Shown: positions 24,072 to 32,792 of the stretch, piece by piece
Numbering within the stretch: the stretch's first letter is position 1
Layout: every line of letters starts with the position of its first letter
Source: VRUE01 sp963788975
GTDB lineage: Bacteria; Actinomycetota; Thermoleophilia; Solirubrobacterales; 70-9
Direction of reading: 5' to 3'
Length of the DNA stretch: 64,000 bases
Assembly: GCA_963788975.1 (NCBI GenBank)
Contig: CAWBIJ010000001.1
Span: 62,001-126,000, forward strand
Program-made: the position numbers and the translations under genes
Notes under the pieces: model-generated
Database searches by the model: none
The model's input: the letters and a program-made list of their open reading frames with translations, nothing else
Told to the model about the DNA's origin: nothing

Positions 24072-25163
24072 ATGACGCGAAAGCTCTTGCTCATCTGCGC
24101 CGCGCTGATCGCGCTGGCGATGCCGGCCTCGGCCGGGGCGGTCCAGGCGCCGTGGAACTTCATTGGCATCTCGCCGCAGAACGCGGCAGAGGAGGCGGAC
24201 TACCGTCTGATGGAGCTGGCCGAGATCGACAACGTGCGGCTGCCCCTGGTCTGGGCGCAGATCCAGCCCGGCGTCCCGCTCGTGAACGAGCCCGACTGGT
24301 CGGGGTTCGATCGCGCCGTCCGCCTCGCGGCAGAGCACGAGCTACGCGTCTTCCCCTTCCTCTGGGGCTCGCCCGGTTGGGTCGCCGCCCACCTGAGCTC
24401 GGAGCCTGTCGAAAGCGCCTGGCAGCGCCAGGCCTGGGCCTCCTTCCTGCGCGAGGCGGTCGGGCGCTACGGGCCTGAAGGCGAATTCTGGGAAGAGAAC
24501 CCCGAGCTGATTCGCCAGCCGATCCGGCGCTGGGAGATCTGGAACGAGCAGAACATCGTCACCTTTGCGCACCGGCCCAACCCGGAGCGCTTCGCGCGCC
24601 TGATCCGGCTCACCGGACGAGTGCTCCACCGAGCGGACCCCGGCGCCAAGGTCATCGTCGGAGGCCTGTTCGGCCGGCCGCTGCAGATTCCGCCGAACGT
24701 AGCCTCGGGGGACTACCTCGCGCGCTTCTACCGGGCGCAGCCGCTGAAGCGCTTCTTCGACGGCATCGCCCTGCACCCCTACGTGGCCGACGCCGGCGCG
24801 ATGCGGTCGCAGATCATCAACCTGCGTCGCATCATGCGTATGTACGGCGATGACGCCACTCCGCTCTACGTGACCGAGATGGGCTGGGGCTCGGACAGCT
24901 TCGAGTCGCGCTGGGAGCGCGGGCTCGACGGTCAAGCGCGCGAACTCGACCGCGCTTTCTCGATGCTGGTCAGGCAGCGCAAGCGCTGGCGCATCGGCGG
25001 GGTCTGGTGGTTCTCCTGGTCCGACGAGGGCGGTACCTGCCAGTTCTGCGACTCGGCGGGGCTGCTCACCAGCGGGCGGGAGGCGAAGCCGTCCTGGTAC
25101 CGCTTCAACGCCTGGACCGGGGGCGACCCCGACACGGTTCCGCGCGCCATCATCGCCGAGTGA
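24072..25163 (+). CDS. Secreted glycoside hydrolase, clan GH-A type (GH5/GH39-like)
   Basis: 363 aa from ATG 24072. Signal peptide 1-23 (PASAGA). TIM-barrel glycosidase with acid/base Glu159 in WEIWNEQN and nucleophile Glu269 in YVTEMGWGS, the two carboxylates expected for retaining GH-A enzymes; HPY (about 235) and WWFSWSDEGG support this. The substrate cannot be told. A TTG at 24063 has better spacing from GGGGAGG (24052-24058) and is the alternative start. Preceded by the tRNA-Pro gene. Confidence 0.85.
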   Translation: MTRKLLLICAALIALAMPASAGAVQAPWNFIGISPQNAAEEADYRLMELAEIDNVRLPLVWAQIQPGVPLVNEPDWSGFDRAVRLAAEHELRVFPFLWGSPGWVAAHLSSEPVESAWQRQAWASFLREAVGRYGPEGEFWEENPELIRQPIRRWEIWNEQNIVTFAHRPNPERFARLIRLTGRVLHRADPGAKVIVGGLFGRPLQIPPNVASGDYLARFYRAQPLKRFFDGIALHPYVADAGAMRSQIINLRRIMRMYGDDATPLYVTEMGWGSDSFESRWERGLDGQARELDRAFSMLVRQRKRWRIGGVWWFSWSDEGGTCQFCDSAGLLTSGREAKPSWYRFNAWTGGDPDTVPRAIIAE

Positions 25164-25244
25164 CGGCCAGCGGGCCGACGGCGCTCTAGCGCTAGGCTCC
25201 AACTCGATTCGATCAGCCCAGTCCAACCCAGGAGGAGACCCCCG

Positions 25245-25850
25245 ATGGCTTTCTCGGTTCCCGACCTTCCCTATGCATACGACGCGCTCGAGCCCCACAT
25301 CGACGAGGCGACGATGCGCGTCCACCACGACAAGCACCACCAGACCTACGTCGACAAAGCGAACGAAGCCTTGGAGGGAACCGAGTGGGCCGACCGCGAC
25401 GTCGAGGACGTGCTGCGCAACCTCTCCAGCCTGCCCGGCGACAAGCAGACCCCGGTCCGCAACAACGCCGGTGGCCACTACAACCACACGCTGTTCTGGC
25501 AGATGCTCAGCCCGGACGGCGGCGGCGAGCCCGGCGGTGACCTTGGGGCCGCGATCGGCGAGACCTTCGACTCCTTCGACTCCTTCAAGGACGAGTTCAA
25601 GAAAGCCGGCCTGACCCGCTTCGGCTCCGGCTGGGCCTGGCTGATCAAGGACAGCTCCGGACTCGCGGTCATCTCGACCCCGAACCAGGACTCGCCCCTC
25701 TCCGACGGCAGCGTGCCGCTGCTCGGCTGCGACGTCTGGGAGCACGCCTACTACCTCAAGTACCAGAACAAGCGCCCCGACTACATCGACGCCTTCTGGA
25801 ACGTCGTCAACTGGGACTACGTCGCCCAGCGCCTCGCCGAGGCGAGCTGA
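25245..25850 (+). CDS. Superoxide dismutase, Mn/Fe family (Mn-like)
   Basis: 201 aa. Metal ligands H27, H81, D163 and H167 are all in place (MRVHHDKHH, GGHYNHTLFW, DVWEHAYYLKY). Gly77 and Gln148 (NQDSPL) match manganese-type members, but metal use cannot be decided from sequence alone. Cytosolic; converts superoxide to peroxide and oxygen. Strong RBS AGGAGGAG. Converges with the GMC oxidoreductase gene with only 3 nt between the stops. Confidence 0.96.
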   Translation: MAFSVPDLPYAYDALEPHIDEATMRVHHDKHHQTYVDKANEALEGTEWADRDVEDVLRNLSSLPGDKQTPVRNNAGGHYNHTLFWQMLSPDGGGEPGGDLGAAIGETFDSFDSFKDEFKKAGLTRFGSGWAWLIKDSSGLAVISTPNQDSPLSDGSVPLLGCDVWEHAYYLKYQNKRPDYIDAFWNVVNWDYVAQRLAEAS

Positions 25851-25853
25851 GCG

Positions 25854-27500
25854 CTAAGAGGCGACTGGCGTCGCCGGCCGCGCCGCCTCCGGCAGGTGGC
25901 GCGGCTCGGCGCCCTCCTTGGGAGGGATCAGGCTCATCGCGTGCTCGGCCTTGGCGGTGATCGTCAGGCTCGGGTTGACGCCGGGGTTGGCCGGTATCGC
26001 CGCCCCGTCGCAGACCAGCAGGTTCTCGTAGCCGAAGACGCGGTTGCCGGCGTCGACGACGCCGGTGTCGGGGTTGGCGCCGACCACGGCGCCGCCAAGG
26101 ATGTGGGCGGTCGAGGGGATGTTGCGAACCGACTCCGTAACCGCGCTCTGGGCAACGCCGCCGGTGCGCTTCTCGAACCAGCGCGCCACCTGCTCGGCGG
26201 CTGGAATGTAGGTCGGGTTGGGCCTCCCGGGATCCTGTTCGGTCGTCAGGCGCACGCCGCTGCCGAACAGCTTCCGCTTCGGGCGAAAGTGCATCGCGGC
26301 GTCGACCGTCTGCATCACCAGCAGGATCACGGTGCGTTGCGACCAACGGTGCGGGATCAGCATCCGCGCGGTGCGCAGCGGGTGGCGCAAGATCGCCGCC
26401 AGCCACTTCATCGGCCGCGTCAGTTTCGTCCCCGGCCCGGTCATCGCGGTGAAGGTGCTGGCCATCGCGTCGCCGCCCTGGCCGTAGGTAACGACCTCGA
26501 TGTGGGTGTCGGGGTCGGGGTAGATACTGGAGGTAATAGCCACCGAGCGGCTGAAGTCACGCTCGTCGTCGGGAGCGGTGACCGCCTGGATCGACTCCGA
26601 GTTGGTGCGGACGAGGTCGCCGAGCCGCCCAGAGACCCGCGGCAGGGCGCCGCTGTGGCGACAGTTGGCGAGCAGGTTGTTGGTGCCGAGGGCGCCGGCG
26701 GCGACGATCACGCCCTTCGCGGTCAGCGTTCGCCGCTGCTTGCGCAGCCAGGAACCGGAGCGCTCACTGCTGATCGCGTAGCCACCCGAGCCGTCGGCGG
26801 CGCCGAGCGGGCGGATCTCGGTCACCTGGCGCTCGGGCACGATCTCGACCCCGAGCTTCTCGGCGAACCAGAGGTAGTTCTTCATCAGCGTGTTCTTGGC
26901 TCCGTGGCGGCAGCCGACCATGCAGCTGCCGCAGCGCATGCAGCCGGTGCGGCTCGGTCCCTCGCCTTCGAAGAAGGGATCGGGCACCTCGACCCCGGGC
27001 TGGTCGAAGAAGACGCCGACCTGGGTGTTGGTGAAGGTGTCGCCGACGCCGATCTCCTCGCCGTATTCCTGCAGCAGCTTGTCGGCCGGACCCATGCCCT
27101 CGTACTGGACGACACCCAGCATCCGCTCAGCGGTGCTGTAGTGGGGAGCGAGGTCGGTCTCCCAGTTGCCCAGCTCGGACCACTGTGGGTCGCGGAAGAA
27201 GGCGGGGCGGGCACGGTAGAGGGTGTTGGCGTAGCCGAGACTGCCGCCGCCGACGCCGCTGCCGGAGACGATGAAGACGTCCTTGAAGAAGGTCATCCGC
27301 AGCACTCCCCGCATCCCCAGGCGCGGCATCCAGAAGTAGCGGCGGGGGTGGCGCAGGTTCGACTCGGCGAAGTCCTCGTCGCGGAAGCGGCTGCCGCACT
27401 CGAGCACGGCGACCGAGTAGCCCTTTTCGGCGAGCCGCAGCGCCGAGACTGACCCGCCGAAGCCTGACCCGACTACGAGCCAGTCGTAGTCGTGGGTCAA
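25854..27500 (-). CDS. GMC-family FAD oxidoreductase (cholesterol-oxidase-like)
   Basis: 548 aa. N-terminal FAD-binding VVGSGFGGSVSALRLAEKG (residues 9-27), the GMC signature-like GVGGGSLGYANTLYRA (about 80-95), a Cys-rich stretch CMRCGSCMVGCRHGAK (about 185-200), and the C-terminal GGAVVGANPDTGVVDAGNRVFG plus N-P-G-V-N-P-S-L-T segment. The Cys cluster resembles a ferredoxin-like insertion and is odd for a simple oxidase; it suggests electron exchange with the rubredoxin whose gene overlaps this start by 4 nt (ATGA). Likely sterol, lipid or alcohol oxidation; substrate unknown. Confidence 0.88.
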   Translation of the reverse strand: MTHDYDWLVVGSGFGGSVSALRLAEKGYSVAVLECGSRFRDEDFAESNLRHPRRYFWMPRLGMRGVLRMTFFKDVFIVSGSGVGGGSLGYANTLYRARPAFFRDPQWSELGNWETDLAPHYSTAERMLGVVQYEGMGPADKLLQEYGEEIGVGDTFTNTQVGVFFDQPGVEVPDPFFEGEGPSRTGCMRCGSCMVGCRHGAKNTLMKNYLWFAEKLGVEIVPERQVTEIRPLGAADGSGGYAISSERSGSWLRKQRRTLTAKGVIVAAGALGTNNLLANCRHSGALPRVSGRLGDLVRTNSESIQAVTAPDDERDFSRSVAITSSIYPDPDTHIEVVTYGQGGDAMASTFTAMTGPGTKLTRPMKWLAAILRHPLRTARMLIPHRWSQRTVILLVMQTVDAAMHFRPKRKLFGSGVRLTTEQDPGRPNPTYIPAAEQVARWFEKRTGGVAQSAVTESVRNIPSTAHILGGAVVGANPDTGVVDAGNRVFGYENLLVCDGAAIPANPGVNPSLTITAKAEHAMSLIPPKEGAEPRHLPEAARPATPVAS

Positions 27501-27688
27501 GCCTCTCCCGGCTCGAGCGGCCTGAAGTCGCTGGTCCGGGCGCCGCAGACGGGGCAGAACCAGTCTTTGGGGATGTCCTCGAAGGCCGTTCCGGGCGGGA
27601 TCCCGCCGTCCGGATCGCCCTCTGCGGGGTCATAGATGAACCCGCAGCTCTCGCAGATCCAGAGTTTCGTTTCGGTGGCGGCGGTCAT
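27497..27688 (-). CDS. Rubredoxin
   Basis: 63 aa. Fe(Cys)4 ligands C12, C15, C45, C48 in CESCG and CPVCG; typical core WICESCGFIYDPAEGDPDGG and FEDIPKDWFCPVCG. Small cytosolic one-electron carrier. Overlaps the GMC oxidoreductase start by 4 nt and follows lemA by 15 nt, so all three are probably one transcript; the rubredoxin is the likely redox partner of the GMC protein. Confidence 0.96.
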   Translation of the reverse strand: MTAATETKLWICESCGFIYDPAEGDPDGGIPPGTAFEDIPKDWFCPVCGARTSDFRPLEPGEA

Positions 27689-27703
27689 CTCTGAGAAGAC
27701 CGC

Positions 27704-28270
27704 TCAGTCTTTGCTGAAGTTGACCGCCACCGGCTCGCGCTGCGAGGCATCTTCGATCTCGAAGAACTCACGTGCTTTGAAATTCCCCTGGTTGGCGATG
27801 ATCGACCCCGGGAACTGTTCGATGTCGGTGTTGTAGGCCTGCACGTTGGAGTTGTAGATCCGGCGCGAGGCCTGGATCTCATCCTCGAGCTGGGAGAGTT
27901 CGCGGCTGAGCTGCTGGAAGTTCTCGGTGGCGCGCAGCGTCGGGTAGTTCTCGGCGACCGCTTTCACGTCCGCCAGCGCCTGAGTCAGCTTCTGCTCGGC
28001 CTTGGCGGTGTCCTCGACACTCGAAGCAGCCATCGCCTCGGCTCGCGCCTGGGTCGTCCGCTCGAACGTCTGACTCTCGTGCTCGGCGTAGCCCTTGACC
28101 GTCTCGACCAGGTTGGGGACGAGGTCGTGGCGGCGCTTCAGCTGCACGTCGATCCCGCTCCAGGACTCGTCGACCCGGTTGCGGGCGGCGATGATCGAGT
28201 TGCGCTTGGCGATGAAGTAGAGGACCGCGATAACGACGATCGCTACCACCGCGATGATGACCCAGGTCAT
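27704..28270 (-). CDS. lemA: LemA family protein
   Basis: 188 aa from ATG 28270. One N-terminal membrane helix (3-20), then the LemA helical domain with RVDESWSGIDVQLKRRHDLVPNLVETVKGY-type sequence (about 30-60) and long coiled-coil-like helices to about 150. Role of LemA proteins in bacteria is poorly defined. First gene of the operon with rubredoxin and the GMC oxidoreductase. Divergent from the gene at 28318. Confidence 0.93.
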   Translation of the reverse strand: MTWVIIAVVAIVVIAVLYFIAKRNSIIAARNRVDESWSGIDVQLKRRHDLVPNLVETVKGYAEHESQTFERTTQARAEAMAASSVEDTAKAEQKLTQALADVKAVAENYPTLRATENFQQLSRELSQLEDEIQASRRIYNSNVQAYNTDIEQFPGSIIANQGNFKAREFFEIEDASQREPVAVNFSKD

Positions 28271-28317
28271 TGGGGCAATCCTACTTGGCTCGCCGGCCAA
28301 CTGCATAGGATCGGGCG

Positions 28318-28989
28318 ATGGGGGCCAAGCAGGAAGCGCAGCAGTGGGCCGCGATCGTCAGCGGGTACGGCGAACGCCACGACCTCCGCTACGAGCCGGT
28401 CGGTGGGATCAATTCCAAGGACGGCCCGGTGGCTCTTTGCGTGGGCGGGTCCAACCGGCTCACCGGGCAGCTCGCCGAGGGCTTCTGGGGGTCATCCTGC
28501 GACGCCGACGAGAAGGAGGCCGGCGGCTTTCTCAACAAGGCGGTGCTGCCGACCGCGATCCTCGCCAAGGCCCACATGCCCGACCTCGCCAGGGTGGCGC
28601 CGGCTTTCAACGTCGAGTCGATCGAGGGCCACGAGGTGATCACACAGCGCTTCGCCCGCAAGGTCGAGTTCGAGTCGATCGAGTTCAACCGGCGCTTCAT
28701 CGCAACGGTCCCGCGCGAGTACGACCCGGTGGCGCTGCGTGAGCTGTTCGGCCCCGGCTTCCTCGAGTGGACGACGACGATGACCGGCGAGATCGACTTC
28801 GGTGTCAACGACCGCCAGCTCTGGTTCCTCTGGCGCCTGCGAGAGCGCAGCGAGGCGGAGCTGGAGGAGGCGCTGCGCAACGCCGGCCAGCTGTTCAAGC
28901 GGCTGCAGGCGGAGATGGACGAGAGCGGCATCAACACCTACCCGCCCGGCCCCTGGCACGCGGGGCTGGAGGCTTTCCCCGGCAGCTAG
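28318..28989 (+). CDS. Uncharacterised protein, possibly DUF3137-like
   Basis: 223 aa, no signal peptide or membrane segment. The block EFESIEFNRRFIATVPREYD...GFLEWTTTM...IDFGVNDRQLWF resembles the EFNRRF / AxxLLxPxxMEWL / VEV.GD.L pattern of DUF3137 proteins, which are often encoded next to lemA; this gene is divergent from lemA. That match is by eye only. TAGGAT lies 6 nt before the ATG (leaderless). The stop overlaps the convergent Nudix gene by 4 nt. Confidence 0.65.
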   Translation: MGAKQEAQQWAAIVSGYGERHDLRYEPVGGINSKDGPVALCVGGSNRLTGQLAEGFWGSSCDADEKEAGGFLNKAVLPTAILAKAHMPDLARVAPAFNVESIEGHEVITQRFARKVEFESIEFNRRFIATVPREYDPVALRELFGPGFLEWTTTMTGEIDFGVNDRQLWFLWRLRERSEAELEEALRNAGQLFKRLQAEMDESGINTYPPGPWHAGLEAFPGS

Positions 28990-29627
28990 ACCGGGTAGTC
29001 GGGGTCGCCGGGGAGGACGACCCGGTGGTCCTCGCGGGTGCCGATCACCTTGGGCAGGATCGGCTCGACCTCGCGCCCGCGGTAGGCCTCGATCGCCTCC
29101 TGCGAGGTGGCGAACGGCGTCAGCTCCTGCAGCTGGCTGATCGTCGGAAAGGCGAGGACCAGCTCGCCGGCTTCCTGCGCCTGCAGCGCCGCTTGGGGCT
29201 CGAACCAGCGCGCCTCGGTCGTCTCGACCCCGTCCGGCTTCGGCGGGGTGTGGGCGGGGGCAAGCGCGAGGAAGAACCAGGCGTCGAAGCGCCGCGAGAT
29301 CACCTCTGGGGTGATCCAGCGCGAGAACAGCACCAGCTCCTCGTCGGCGGGCAGCTCGATGCCGGCCTCCTCGGCCAGCTCGCGCACCGCGCAGGCCCGG
29401 TGGCCGGCCTCGTCCTCGCCGTCCTCGGGATCGACCGCGCCGCCGGGGAAGACCCACACACCGGGCATGAACTTCGCCTTCTCGGTCCGCTTCATCAGCA
29501 GCACCTCGAGCGCCCGGTCGGCGTGCTTGCCCCCGCGGCGCAGGAGCACCACCGAAGCGGACGGTCGCGGCACGGCCGGTGTTCCCAGATTGGGAGCCTC
29601 TGCCGGTCCACGGTGCCGCTCGGTCAC
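28986..29627 (-). CDS. Nudix hydrolase
   Basis: 213 aa from GTG 29627; longer reading upstream enters the 3' end of the neighbouring gene (stop at 29677), so was excluded. Nudix fold with FPGGAVDPEDGEDEAG and the catalytic helix VRELAEEAGIEL (about residues 67-97). The longer GG-to-REL spacing and WVFPGGAVDPED recall the coenzyme A-type (NUDT19-like) subgroup, an inference. Probably hydrolyses a nucleoside-diphosphate-linked substrate such as CoA or its acyl esters. Confidence 0.85.
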   Translation of the reverse strand: MTERHRGPAEAPNLGTPAVPRPSASVVLLRRGGKHADRALEVLLMKRTEKAKFMPGVWVFPGGAVDPEDGEDEAGHRACAVRELAEEAGIELPADEELVLFSRWITPEVISRRFDAWFFLALAPAHTPPKPDGVETTEARWFEPQAALQAQEAGELVLAFPTISQLQELTPFATSQEAIEAYRGREVEPILPKVIGTREDHRVVLPGDPDYPV

Positions 29628-29676
29628 GCGAGCCAGCGTATCTCGCGTGGTGGCGCTATCCCGCTTGGCTAAGTGC

Positions 29677-30777
29677 TCACCTGCGGCCGGCACGGACCCA
29701 GGTGCGGTGGGCGAGCCAGGCCAAGAGGGCGAGCAGGGCAAGAGGCGTGAGAGCGGCCAGGCCGATGATCGTGACGCCGGCTGCGATCTCGAGAAGGCGG
29801 GTGGCGTCGTTGAGCCCGTCGCCGACTCCCCAGTCGCCGCTGTCGTCCTCGCCGGTCGCGACGGCTCCCGTCTCGATCCGCAGCGAGACGCGGGAGAGGT
29901 TGGCGCGGCGGCTGAGGGAGGCGAGGTGGGAGCGGAGGGAAGCCGCCCGCCGCCGCTCTGCTCGAAGCTCCGCTTCGACCGCGCTGCGCTCGCCTTCGGT
30001 CGTCGCCTCGCTGAGCTGGGCGAGCAGGCCGTCGATCCTGGCCTGCGAGTCCTCGAGGCGCTCGCGGATGCCGATCGTCGGTGCGGTTATGTCCTGGGTC
30101 GACTCCCGCCGCGAGCGGACCTCGGCGATCGCGGAGAAGTCGGCCAGGGCATCGCCGAGCTTGCCGCTGGGGATCAGCAGCTCGAACTCGGCGCCCGATT
30201 CGCCGGCGGAGCCGTCGCGGATCGCGGACCGCAGGACGATGCCGTCAACCGCGTGGACGGCATCGAAGACCTTGGCGGCGTCGGCGCGTACCCGGTCGGG
30301 GTCGGTGCCGAGGACGATCTGGGCGGAGCGTTCGATGTCCCGCTCGACCGTCGGGACGTCCGAGTACTGGACTCCTGGGGACCCCGGCCCCGCAGAGTCG
30401 TTCGAGGTAGCCGATCCGGAAGAGCCCTCATATTGCCGCTGGGACTCCAACCGACCGCTGGGTTGGGTGACTGCCGGGTCGAGGCCTCCGGCGAAGTGGG
30501 TCTCCGGCGTCGGCTTGTCTTCGGACGTGGCCACCACGGCCGTGGCGACGACGATCGCGGTCACCGCGAAGGCTCCGGCCGGGGCCAGCAACCGGCGGGG
30601 GGGAGTGGCGCGGAGGCGCTCCGCGATGCGGCGGAGCACGGTCGCGGGATGGCCGTCGGCGTGCGGGAAGCCCGCTGTGGCGCGGGCGTCGAGCTCCCGT
30701 GTGAACTCGGGTCGCGGCGCCGGGCGCAGCGCTCGCAGCTCGGCGGCGAGGTCGAGGTCGTCCCTATGCGGGTCCAT
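29677..30777 (-). CDS. DUF4349-type membrane protein, likely sigma-factor partner
   Basis: 366 aa. Residues 1-60 are cytosolic and charged, 64-84 a membrane helix, about 145-325 an extracellular domain of the DUF4349 type (RDIERSAQIVLGTDPDRVRA, then LLIPSGKLGDALADF, coiled coil RERLEDSQARIDGLLAQL), and 333-355 a second helix. The start overlaps the stop of the ECF sigma gene by 14 nt. Position and the N-terminal cytosolic region before a single helix suggest an anti-sigma or regulator role, although no zinc anti-sigma motif is present. Confidence 0.8.
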   Translation of the reverse strand: MDPHRDDLDLAAELRALRPAPRPEFTRELDARATAGFPHADGHPATVLRRIAERLRATPPRRLLAPAGAFAVTAIVVATAVVATSEDKPTPETHFAGGLDPAVTQPSGRLESQRQYEGSSGSATSNDSAGPGSPGVQYSDVPTVERDIERSAQIVLGTDPDRVRADAAKVFDAVHAVDGIVLRSAIRDGSAGESGAEFELLIPSGKLGDALADFSAIAEVRSRRESTQDITAPTIGIRERLEDSQARIDGLLAQLSEATTEGERSAVEAELRAERRRAASLRSHLASLSRRANLSRVSLRIETGAVATGEDDSGDWGVGDGLNDATRLLEIAAGVTIIGLAALTPLALLALLAWLAHRTWVRAGRR

Positions 30778-31300
30778 CGCATGCCTCCCTCAACTTGTTG
30801 ACGACTCGGTGCAGCTTGGTGCCGGCGTTCGACTCGGTGATGCCGACCACCTGGGCGATCTCGGCGTTGGTGAGGCCGGCGAAGAACTTGAGGGCGACCA
30901 GCTCGCGCTCCCCCGCCTCGAGCTTCGCCAGGGCGCTCATCAGCGCGAGTCGCAGCTCGCTGCGCTCGGTCGGGTGGGGGTCGGCGAGGCTCGCGGCGTC
31001 GACGGGATCGGCGGTCAACTCCGCCTGCTTGCCGCGCCGGCGCAGCTCGTCGAGCGCCGCGTTGCGGGCGATCCCGAAGAGCCAGGCGCGGGGCTCTCCC
31101 CGGCTCGGGTCGAAGCGCGATCGCTTGCGGTAGGCGCGCTCGAAGGCGATGGCGGTGACGTCCTCGGCGGCGGCGCGATCGCGCAGCAGGCCAGCGGCGT
31201 AGGCGTAGACGTCGTCGCGGCTGGAGCGGTAGAGCTGCTCGAAGGCGAGCTCCCCGGCGGTGGGAGCCTCAGCGGCCGGTGCGGCGAGAGCCTGGCTCAT
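30764..31300 (-). CDS. ECF-type RNA polymerase sigma factor
   Basis: 178 aa from ATG 31300. Sigma region 2 (FEQLYRSSRDDVYAYAAGLL ... YRKRSRFDPSRGEPRAWLFG, about 20-85) and region 4 (LALMSALAKLEAGERELVAL, TNAEIAQVVGITESNAGTKLHR, about 115-170). Regulates genes in response to an envelope signal, presumably held by the overlapping membrane protein. A GTG at 31333 would add 11 residues; ATG 31300 is preferred because AAGGA lies just upstream. A 9-bp inverted repeat straddles this RBS and start. Confidence 0.9.
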   Translation of the reverse strand: MSQALAAPAAEAPTAGELAFEQLYRSSRDDVYAYAAGLLRDRAAAEDVTAIAFERAYRKRSRFDPSRGEPRAWLFGIARNAALDELRRRGKQAELTADPVDAASLADPHPTERSELRLALMSALAKLEAGERELVALKFFAGLTNAEIAQVVGITESNAGTKLHRVVNKLREACDGPA

Positions 31301-31320
31301 GTCCTTACTACGAGCCAGGC
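31290..31320 (-). promoter_or_regulatory. Inverted repeat over the sigma-factor RBS and start
   Basis: GCCTGGCTC (31290-31298) and GAGCCAGGC (31312-31320) are perfect 9-bp complements with a 13-nt spacer. In the mRNA the loop would hold the AAGGA RBS and the A and U of the AUG, with the G in the stem. It could hide the start (translation control) or be a protein-binding operator. Confidence 0.6.
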
Positions 31321-31345
31321 GCGGTTTCGTCACATGCGTCTTGGG

Positions 31346-32662
31346 TCAGGCGGCCTGGGCAAGATCTCCGCGTCCTCTGCCGGCAGCGGCGCAGGCGGCG
31401 CGGATCGAGTCGGCGGCGATCGCGACCAGGCGGCGCAGATCGCGCTCGGAGATCGAGAGCGGGGGCATGAGGACGACGACGTCGCTAAGTGGGCGGATGA
31501 TCGCGCCGCGCTCGCGCGCCTCCAGCGTCACCCGGTGCCCGAGACGCAGCGCGGGGTCGTGCTCGCCGAGGTCGATCCCGACCATGAAGCCGTAGCCGCG
31601 CACCTCCGCAACCTCGGGCATCGCCCCGACCTCGGCCAGCAGTTCCTCTAGTAGCTCGATCTTGGGCTGGAGGCGCTCCAGGGTCCGCTCCCGCTCGAAG
31701 GCGTCGAGGCTGGCGATCGCGGCGGCGCAGGCAAGCGGGTTGCCGGTGTAGGTGTGGCCGTGGAAGAAGGTGCGGAACTCCTCGGGATCGCCGAGGAAGC
31801 CCTCGTAGATGCGCTCGGTCGCCAGCGTCGCCGCCAGCGGCAGGTAGCCGCCGGTGAGCCCCTTGGCGACGCAGAGCAGGTCGGGGGAGATCCCTTCCTG
31901 CTCGCAGGCGAACATCGTTCCGGTGCGGCCGAAACCGGTCGCCACCTCGTCGCAGATCAGGAGCACGCCGAAGCGGTCGCAGAGCTCGCGCACGGCGCGC
32001 AGGTAGCCCGGCGGCTGGATCAGCATCCCGGCGGCGCCCTGGACCAGCGGCTCGACGATCACCGCGGCGATCTCCTCCTCGTGGGCGGCGAGCACCCGCT
32101 CGAGGTCGGCGGCGTCGCCGGGCTCGGCGGCGTGGTTCTCGAAGAGCAGCGGCCTGTAAGTGGAGTGGAAGAGCTCGATCCCCCCGACGGCGACCGACCC
32201 GAGCGTGTCGCCGTGGTAGGAGTCGCGCAGGTGGACGAAGGAGGTGCGGCGGGTGTGCTGGCCGCCGCGCTGCTGCTGGTACTGGAAGGCCATCTTCAGC
32301 GCGATCTCGACCGCGGTCGAGCCGGACTCCGAGTAGAAGACGCGCGAGAGCCCCTGCGGCGCGATCTCGACCAGGCGGGCGGCGAGCTCCGTGGCGCCGG
32401 GGTGAGCGAGGCCGAGCATGGTCGAGTGGGCGACCCTGGCGAGCTGCTCGCGCACGGCCGCGTCGATGCCGGGGTGGCGGTGGCCGTGGACGTTGCACCA
32501 GAGCGAGGAGACGCCGTCGATGTAGCGGCTCCCGTCCGTCGCGATCAGGTCGGTCCCTTCGCCGCGCTCGATCATCAGCGGCTCTTCCTCGCACCAGCCC
32601 TGCTGCTGCGTGAACGGGTGCCAGAGATGGTCCTGATCGAGCTGCGCGTGGTCCACCGACAT
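31346..32662 (-). CDS. bioA: Adenosylmethionine-8-amino-7-oxononanoate transaminase
   Basis: 438 aa from ATG 32662. Class III PLP transaminase with PLP Lys267 (CVAKGLTGGYLPLA), Asp238 (ICDEVATGFGRTG), and BioA-type N-terminus DHLWHPFTQQ. Makes 7,8-diaminopelargonate from KAPA using SAM as amino donor. The other biotin genes bioB-bioF-bioD lie 4.5 kb away on the same strand; a divergent desaturase module and a MarR-MFS pair lie between. In-frame upstream sequence lacks homology. Confidence 0.95.
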   Translation of the reverse strand: MSVDHAQLDQDHLWHPFTQQQGWCEEEPLMIERGEGTDLIATDGSRYIDGVSSLWCNVHGHRHPGIDAAVREQLARVAHSTMLGLAHPGATELAARLVEIAPQGLSRVFYSESGSTAVEIALKMAFQYQQQRGGQHTRRTSFVHLRDSYHGDTLGSVAVGGIELFHSTYRPLLFENHAAEPGDAADLERVLAAHEEEIAAVIVEPLVQGAAGMLIQPPGYLRAVRELCDRFGVLLICDEVATGFGRTGTMFACEQEGISPDLLCVAKGLTGGYLPLAATLATERIYEGFLGDPEEFRTFFHGHTYTGNPLACAAAIASLDAFERERTLERLQPKIELLEELLAEVGAMPEVAEVRGYGFMVGIDLGEHDPALRLGHRVTLEARERGAIIRPLSDVVVLMPPLSISERDLRRLVAIAADSIRAACAAAGRGRGDLAQAA

Positions 32663-32792
32663 TACCGCCACCGACCCTAGCCCCGGCTTCGGCGGCAACC
32701 GCGAGCCACGCGGCTTCACGCTGGGGCCTAGCGGGTAGGAAGCGTGCGGCTTCGCACAAACCTCTACACCGATAGCTGTAATCATTTATCCG

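Noticed and set aside
32663..32792. Biotin operator or riboswitch between bioA and the reductase
   Set aside because: Only short hairpins (for example GTGCG-GCTT-CGCAC) were seen and none is repeated before bioB.
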